A stretch of DNA of 22,399 nt from CAIOZW01 sp049317725 (GTDB lineage Bacteria > Acidobacteriota > Blastocatellia > RBC074). Positions 18,501 through 22,399 of this stretch are shown piece after piece. Every line of letters starts with the position of its first letter. The stretch's first letter is position 1. Location: positions 1 to 22,399 of the forward strand of contig JBMOHS010000048.1 in assembly GCA_049317725.1 (NCBI GenBank). Direction: 5' to 3'. The notes under the pieces were generated by a model. It made no database searches. It was not told where the DNA came from and worked only from the letters and a program-made list of their open reading frames with translations. The translations under genes and the position numbers were made by a program.

Positions 18501-18992
18501 TTGACGACGATCTACTCGTGGCAGAGCGGACTGCCCTTCACCCCGAGCTACCGGGACTGCAACGCCGACCGGGATACGGGGTGGTGCCGTCCGGATCTGG
18601 TCGGGGATTGGAGGCCCGCCCAGCCGACCGTGGGGCAGTGGTTTGTCACGACCCCCTTGGCGGCCAATGGACAGGTGACGCCGATGACGACCAATGGGCA
18701 GACGCTCGGACCGTGGCGACGTCCACAACGGGGAACGTTTGGGAACATTGGGCGAAACCGGATGCTCGGACCGAGCTTCCAGCAGTTCGACATGTCGCTC
18801 GCGAAGACGTTCAACATTACCGAGCGGGTCAAGGCCCAGTTCCGCGCCGAGGCCTTCAACGTGCCGAACAGGGTCAACCTGGCCAATCCGAATGCCTGTG
18901 TTGACTGCCCTGGAACGGCTGGACGGATTACCAACATCTTCCAGTTGGCGACGATGCGGCAATGGCAGTTCGGGCTGCGGTTGTCCTACTGA
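15576..18992 (+). CDS. TonB-dependent receptor, Oar-like, with carboxypeptidase-regulatory N-terminal domain
   Basis: Large outer-membrane protein (1138 residues) of the Oar-like family that is expanded in Acidobacteria. A signal peptide (residues 1-24, ending AIWAQ) is followed by a CarboxypepD_reg-like beta-sandwich (~25-110: GNIVGTVVDPAGAAVANARVVI... GTYQVRVESSGFK). A plug-like domain follows (~115-250, including LPLINRRFTQFELLTPGVQ, HLLDGTDNRD and VVSVQTKSGTNEFHG). The rest is a long beta-barrel rich in aromatic residues, Asn and Gly, ending in the aromatic C-terminus QFGLRLSY expected for outer-membrane insertion. These proteins are generally thought to import or bind large oligomers such as glycans or peptides with TonB energy; the substrate here is unknown. 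It has a near-perfect ribosome binding site and a strong terminator after it, so it is probably highly expressed as a single gene. A CRTAC and a TPR gene follow. Confidence 0.93.
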   Translation: MRRAMAGIGLILCLLAGTGAIWAQAVYGNIVGTVVDPAGAAVANARVVITDTQRQTSVTTTTNEDGNFTQRGLIAGTYQVRVESSGFKAAVVNVSVSVDQFSRADLKLEVGEVSQVVEISAEAPLLKTERADVAVTFTEKTVTNLPLINRRFTQFELLTPGVQATTSQTASSEDPQGSYRKVVNGQSFAGTTHLLDGTDNRDALLSLIVINPTLESLSEAKLTTASYDAEFGATAGVVSVQTKSGTNEFHGVGFNYLRNNVFNARNPFTQFQKIRGSDRFIPVTQLNQFGGAASGRIIPDKFFWFADYQGTRRNTGGSALLRVPTAAERAGDLSGLQLDIFDPATGDTPGTRSQFAGNRIPTARISPQALRLLNFIPLPNISGALRDAPNYVGSGVINFDEDLANTRWDYFHSSALQFFGRYSFADYRLDSPGIFGYEGGGRGFDESAPFAGISRTRNQSLATGFNYTVNNNLLTDFRFGWFRYRVNVDPGAGDTTPAKDAGIPGLNNDSFTGGMPAFLLNGYGPGGNSGNQFNFGYALQFARCNCPLRQNERAFQLVNNWTFLQGNHSWRFGIDYRYAMNLRIPSDRHRSGELQFNAARTQGPTGGGSALASFLLGDVSVFERYVSTITDAEERQHRFFMFLQDNWRVSRNLTINYGLRYENYRPQTVTGPGKGGFVDIKTGEVKIAGSEGVGLDLGLQPANNLFAPRLGIAYKLREKTVLRMGYGRGFDIGVFGSVFGHNVTQNLPVLGIQSMQPARNFDSVFNLTQGPPALDPRSILDRQPKGPNGRPLLPNGVTAFILPDRLRMPTVDSWNVTLQQQLVGDIAVEAGYVGTKGTHVFAGFGGDYDFNQATLVGYPNLTTNQRRPFFNRFGWSQNFRYYGSDASNNFHSMQLKAEKRFSGGYSLLTHYVWSRAFNYTNTYYNIDAREAYGPNDNHRSHVYTLAGVYELPFGKGRKFLSSAGKVAETVLGGWQLTTIYSWQSGLPFTPSYRDCNADRDTGWCRPDLVGDWRPAQPTVGQWFVTTPLAANGQVTPMTTNGQTLGPWRRPQRGTFGNIGRNRMLGPSFQQFDMSLAKTFNITERVKAQFRAEAFNVPNRVNLANPNACVDCPGTAGRITNIFQLATMRQWQFGLRLSY

Positions 18993-19013
18993 GACACTGG
19001 CTGATCCCAATTC

Positions 19014-19048
19014 GAACCGCGGGGGAAGGTTTTCTTTCCCCGCGGTTC
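19014..19048 (+). terminator. Strong intrinsic terminator after the TonB-dependent receptor
   Basis: GAACCGCGGGG (19014-19024) pairs perfectly with CCCCGCGGTTC (19038-19048). The stem continues through a G-T, two A-T and a G-C pair to a five-base loop, 15 pairs in all. A short T-containing stretch (TCGTTTA) follows. The DNA from here to 19118 has a small CCACT-TTCG-AGTGG hairpin (19091-19104) and no clear promoter. Confidence 0.75.
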
Positions 19049-19118
19049 TCGTTTATGCTCAACTCTTGGCGTAAAAAATGCGGTGAGAAGCCACTTTCGA
19101 GTGGAGAGAGGAGGAGGA

Positions 19119-20906
19119 GTGGGAAAGAGGTGGTGGCAGAACGGAGGGCACTGGGGGGTGGTGCTGGTGCTGTGCGTCGGCGCCAGGTTTGCCTTGTCGG
19201 ACGGCCCAGCCCTCCCACGGATCGCCTTTCAAAATGTCGCGGCGATGGCCGGACTGACGCACAAGACGATCTACGGCGGAGAAGCGACCAACCGCTACCT
19301 GCTGGAGACAACCGGCTGCGGAGTCGCCTGGATCGATTATGACCGGGATGGCTGGCTCGACCTCTTCTTTGTCAATGGAACGCGCCTCGAGGGGATGACG
19401 AGGGAGAATGCACCAACCTCGCGCCTCTACCGCAATCAACAGAATGGCACCTTCGCGGATGTCACGGCACGCGCGGGGGTCGGTGGAACCGGCTGGGGTC
19501 AGGCGGTCTGCGTCGGAGACTACGACAACGATGGCCACGAAGACCTCTTCGTGACCTACTACGGGAAGAATGTCCTTTGGCACAACAACGGCGATGGAAC
19601 CTTCACCGATCGTGCCACCCCCGCCGGGGTGGCCGGGGCCGAAGCAGTCGGCAAGAGGCCCGGGGCGAGCCGACGGGTCGTCAAAGAAGAGAGACCACCG
19701 CGCTGGGGATCCGGCGCGGCCTTTCTCGACTACGACCGGGACGGCCGGCTGGATCTGATCGTTGCCAACTACATCGACCTCGACCTGAAGCGGGCACCGA
19801 CGCCGGAGAGCGGGCCCTGCCTCTACAAGGGCTTGATGGTGGCGTGTGGGCCTCCAGGTCTGCAAGGGGCAAAAAACATCCTCTACCACAACGAGGGGGG
19901 AGGGCGGTTCGTCGACGTTTCGGAGAAGGCAGGAATCTTGGCGACGAGTGGGACCTACGGACTGGGTGTCCTCACCTCCGACTTCGACAATGATGGCTGG
20001 ACAGACATCTATGTCGCCAACGACTCCGCCCCGGCGACGCTCTACCGCAACAACCAGAATGGAACCTTCACCGACATCGCCGCCGAGGCAGGAGCGGCCT
20101 ACAGTGGGGATGGCAAGCCACAGGCGGGGATGGGGGTCGCCGCCGCCGACTTCGACGGGGATGGTTGGCTCGACATCTTCAAGACCAATTTTTCGGGAGA
20201 CACGTCGACGCTCTACCGCAACCTCGGTACCCAACTGGGCGGACTCGTCTTCGATGACGTGACGTTCGCCAGCGGGATTGGGCTCAACACCCGCTGGCTC
20301 GGCTGGGGATGTGGCTTCCCCGACATCGACAACGATGGCTGGCGGGATATCCTGCTGGTCAACGGCCACGTCTATCCCGAAGTCAACAAGTTGAACAACG
20401 AAGCGGGCTACGCGCAACGCAAAGTCCTCTACCAGAACTTGCGCAACGGGACCTTCCGGGACATCACCGAGCAGATCGGCGGCGCGTTGCTCGAGCCGAC
20501 CGCAGCACGGGGAGCGGCCTTTGGCGACTATGACAATGACGGCGACCTCGATGTCGTCATCAACCCGGTCAATGGCCTCCCGGTGCTGATGCGCAACGAT
20601 GCCGCCTCGGGCCATCGCTGGCTCTCGGTGCGCCTGATCGGAACCCAATCGAACCGCTCTGGGCTGGGAGCGCGGGTACGACTGATCGCTGGCGGACAGA
20701 CGCAGATCGACGACGCGCGCAGCGGCGGAAGCTACTACTCGCAGAACGATCCGCGGCTCCATTTTGGAATTGGGGCGAGCGAGAAGGTGTCGAGCCTGGA
20801 GGTGACTTGGCCGAGCGGCGTCGTCGACCGGCTGGCCAACCTGCCTGCCAACCAGGTCATCGAGATCCGGGAAGGGATGACCCAAACAACAGGAGTGAAA
20901 AAGTGA
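19119..20906 (+). CDS. CRTAC1/UnbV-type protein: FG-GAP (VCBS) repeats plus ASPIC domain, exported
   Basis: A 595-residue secreted or envelope protein. A signal peptide (basic GKRWW, then GVVLVLCVGARFALS) precedes a beta-propeller-like region of repeats. At least seven calcium-binding DxDxDG motifs are visible: DYDRDGWLDL, DYDNDGHEDL, DYDRDGRLDL, DFDNDGWTDI, DFDGDGWLDI, DIDNDGWRDI and DYDNDGDLDV. The C-terminus (~residues 505-590) is an ASPIC/UnbV domain with RSGLGARVRL, GGSYYSQNDPRLHFGIG and VTWPSGVVD. Family members are surface-exposed or carbohydrate-binding; no enzyme activity is established. GTG 19119 is chosen because the AGAGGAGG run lies just upstream and the signal peptide follows; an upstream in-frame GTG at 19083 would add 12 residues. 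Its stop overlaps the next start (GTGA), so the TPR protein is translationally coupled to it. Confidence 0.9.
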   Translation: MGKRWWQNGGHWGVVLVLCVGARFALSDGPALPRIAFQNVAAMAGLTHKTIYGGEATNRYLLETTGCGVAWIDYDRDGWLDLFFVNGTRLEGMTRENAPTSRLYRNQQNGTFADVTARAGVGGTGWGQAVCVGDYDNDGHEDLFVTYYGKNVLWHNNGDGTFTDRATPAGVAGAEAVGKRPGASRRVVKEERPPRWGSGAAFLDYDRDGRLDLIVANYIDLDLKRAPTPESGPCLYKGLMVACGPPGLQGAKNILYHNEGGGRFVDVSEKAGILATSGTYGLGVLTSDFDNDGWTDIYVANDSAPATLYRNNQNGTFTDIAAEAGAAYSGDGKPQAGMGVAAADFDGDGWLDIFKTNFSGDTSTLYRNLGTQLGGLVFDDVTFASGIGLNTRWLGWGCGFPDIDNDGWRDILLVNGHVYPEVNKLNNEAGYAQRKVLYQNLRNGTFRDITEQIGGALLEPTAARGAAFGDYDNDGDLDVVINPVNGLPVLMRNDAASGHRWLSVRLIGTQSNRSGLGARVRLIAGGQTQIDDARSGGSYYSQNDPRLHFGIGASEKVSSLEVTWPSGVVDRLANLPANQVIEIREGMTQTTGVKK

Positions 20907-22363
20907 GGAGGCGGGGGTGGGCCTTGGTCGTGATCGCGATGCTCCTCGCCCATTCCGGAGGAGCCGCCCAATCCCGATCCCGCCCCTCTGCGGCAGCAGA
21001 GAAGGCCTATCAAGAAGGGTTGGCGCGACAACAACGGCAGGAGGACACCGAGGCGATCGCGGCCTTCCGCGAAGCGCTGCGGGAGAGCCCGGACTTCGCC
21101 GCGGCCCAGAGCGGGCTGGGGTACTCCCTCGGTCGACAGAACGATCTGGCGGGCGCAATTGCCGCCTTCGAGACCGCGGCGAGACTGCTCCCGACCCTGC
21201 ACGAAGCCCACTTCCGCCTCGGCGTCACGCACTGGCTGCGGAAAGCCTATCGGGAGGCGATCGGTCCGCTGCAGACCGCCGTGCGCCTGCAACCCCGCCA
21301 TCTCGAATCACGGTTCTACCTGGGTCAATGTTGGAAAGAGCTGGGGGAGCGGCAGAAGGCGATCGCGGAGTTGCGGGAGGCGGCACGGCTGGGCCCACAG
21401 GTCGCCGAGGTCCAGCGCGTCTTAGGCCTGGCTCTCGCCGCGGAGGAGTCGTTCGAGGAGGCGGCCGGGGCCCTGCGCAAGGCGATTCAGCTTCGGCCTG
21501 ACCTGCTCGAGGCGCGCAACCAGTTAGGGCTGGTCCTTTTGCAACAGCGCAAAGCCGACGCGGCGATCGCGGAACTCGAACAGGCCCGCCAGCTCGCCCC
21601 ACAAGATCTGGCAACGCTCCACAACCTCGGGCTTGCGCTCATGCAGAAGGCCGACTATCGAGCCGCGATCGCCAGGTACGAAGAGCTCTTGCGCCTCTCC
21701 CCAGAGGACGCCGAAGCCTGGTACAACCTTGGACTGGCACACAAGTACCAGGACGACTTCACCGCGGCGGTGAAGGCCTTCCGTCAAAGCATTGCCCTCC
21801 AGGCCACGTTGCCCGAGGCCCACTATTCGCTCGGGGTGACGCTCCTCCAGCAGAGCCAGCTCGAAGAGGCGGCCAAGGCCTTTCGCGGAGCGATTGCGGC
21901 CCGTCCGGACTATGCCGACGCCTTCTATCTGCTCGGCACGACGCTCCAACAGCAGGGGGCACTCGGAGAGGCGGTCGGCTTCCTGCGCGAGGCGATTCGC
22001 CTCTCCCCGCAGAGCCCGCAGTACTTCAACACCCTCGGGAATACTCTCCGACAGCAGGGCGATCTGGCCGCTGCCCGGACGGCCTTCGCCGAAGCGACCC
22101 GGCTCAATCAGCGACGCACAGATCTCCAGGCCGCCCTCTTCGCGACCAACCTCGGCGTGCAACGCTTGCAGGAGGGGCGGTTGGGAGAGGCCGTCGAACA
22201 GTTGACGCGGGCGACGCAGCTCGACCCGGAGAACCGACGAGCCCACTATCACCTCGGGCAGGCCCTCCAACGCCAAGGGAAGCGAACCGCCGCTGCCGCC
22301 AGCTTCAAGCGGGCCCGTCAACTCGAAGAGGCGGAAAAGGGTCCCCTTCCGCCGAGCCCTTGA
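20903..22363 (+). CDS. Exported TPR-repeat protein coupled to the CRTAC gene
   Basis: A 486-residue protein with a signal peptide (RRRGWALVVIAMLLAHSGGAAQ, cleavage near residue 22). About 13 consecutive 34-residue tetratricopeptide repeats follow, filling almost the whole length; repeat heads such as AWYNLGLAHKYQDDF, AHYSLGVTLLQQSQL and AHYHLGQALQRQGK are clear. TPR arrays form a superhelical groove that binds peptides or partner proteins. Here it is presumably periplasmic or lipid-free in the envelope. The start is GTG 20903, which shares bases with the CRTAC stop (GTGA) and has AGGAG (20891-20895) seven bases upstream. This choice drops 32 residues of the longer open frame that overlap the ASPIC-coding region. 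The tight coupling suggests equal amounts of the two proteins and a physical complex. The last 36 bases of the window show no certain gene. Confidence 0.9.
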   Translation: MRRRGWALVVIAMLLAHSGGAAQSRSRPSAAAEKAYQEGLARQQRQEDTEAIAAFREALRESPDFAAAQSGLGYSLGRQNDLAGAIAAFETAARLLPTLHEAHFRLGVTHWLRKAYREAIGPLQTAVRLQPRHLESRFYLGQCWKELGERQKAIAELREAARLGPQVAEVQRVLGLALAAEESFEEAAGALRKAIQLRPDLLEARNQLGLVLLQQRKADAAIAELEQARQLAPQDLATLHNLGLALMQKADYRAAIARYEELLRLSPEDAEAWYNLGLAHKYQDDFTAAVKAFRQSIALQATLPEAHYSLGVTLLQQSQLEEAAKAFRGAIAARPDYADAFYLLGTTLQQQGALGEAVGFLREAIRLSPQSPQYFNTLGNTLRQQGDLAAARTAFAEATRLNQRRTDLQAALFATNLGVQRLQEGRLGEAVEQLTRATQLDPENRRAHYHLGQALQRQGKRTAAAASFKRARQLEEAEKGPLPPSP

Positions 22364-22399
22364 CCTCCTCGACAGATGAATCGGCGACAGAGGGCGGTC

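Noticed and set aside
16866..19010. 714-codon minus-strand open frame
   Set aside because: Antisense shadow of the TonB-dependent receptor, whose signal peptide, domains and outer-membrane C-terminus are clear. Long shadows are expected at this GC content.
19059..21158. 699-codon minus-strand open frame
   Set aside because: Antisense shadow of the CRTAC gene and of the start of the TPR gene. The repeated DxDxDG codons on the plus strand generate the low-complexity reverse frame.
22376..22399. Possible start of another gene (ATG followed by seven open codons)
   Set aside because: Only eight codons are visible and the bases before the ATG (CCTCCTCGACAG) contain no Shine-Dalgarno sequence.

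Overview
The window looks like a chromosomal segment of an Acidobacteriota bacterium. It is GC-rich. It carries a VWFA-related protein of the acidobacterial type, a very large Oar-like TonB-dependent receptor with an N-terminal carboxypeptidase-regulatory domain, and a CRTAC/UnbV (FG-GAP + ASPIC) protein translationally coupled to a TPR protein. That combination is typical of the phylum. This placement is inferred from protein families; no rRNA gene or phylogenetic marker was compared.

Layout. (1) 1-3523, plus strand: the 3' part of a Cu(I)-class P1B ATPase gene that begins before the window, a cysteine-rich putative metal-binding protein starting at TTG, and an exported NTF2/SnoaL-like protein overlapping it by ATGA. 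(2) 3524-7080: a strong sigma70-type promoter and a ~200-nt leader, then biosynthetic arginine decarboxylase (speA) and a deoxyhypusine-synthase-like protein, closed by a long bidirectional hairpin terminator. SpeA makes agmatine, and DHS-like enzymes build polyamines, so the pair probably makes an agmatine- or putrescine-derived long polyamine. The DHS-like protein lacks the canonical catalytic lysine at the aligned position. (3) 10215-7107, minus strand: a probable operon of an M3-metallopeptidase-like protein without a visible HExxH motif, 3-dehydroquinate synthase (aroB) and a small membrane-anchored protein. (4) 10216-11031: a long non-coding divergent region with a 16-bp palindrome, two long-stem inverted repeats, candidate promoters and a tandem pair of ARG-box-like dyads.

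(5) 11032-13464, plus strand: two exported proteins of unknown function separated by a 14-bp hairpin, then a 194-bp MITE-like element with 13-bp terminal inverted repeats. The right end of this element supplies the Shine-Dalgarno sequence, TTG start and first codons of the VWFA-related gene. (6) 13483-15200: a good sigma70 promoter, then tatA/B and tatC; the TatC has about 100 extra residues in its first periplasmic loop. (7) 15201-15575: an intergenic region with five 14-nt tandem repeats and a hairpin just before a strong ribosome binding site. (8) 15576-22363: the TonB-dependent receptor, a strong terminator, the CRTAC/ASPIC protein and the 13-repeat TPR protein.

Most interesting items: the speA/DHS-like pair with its altered active site, the mobile-element-derived translation start of the VWFA gene, the apparent pseudo-peptidase in the aroB operon, the tandem ARG-box-like sites, the structured 10.2-10.9 kb intergenic region and the enlarged TatC loop. 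All calls come from reading the sequence; no database search or folding program was run.
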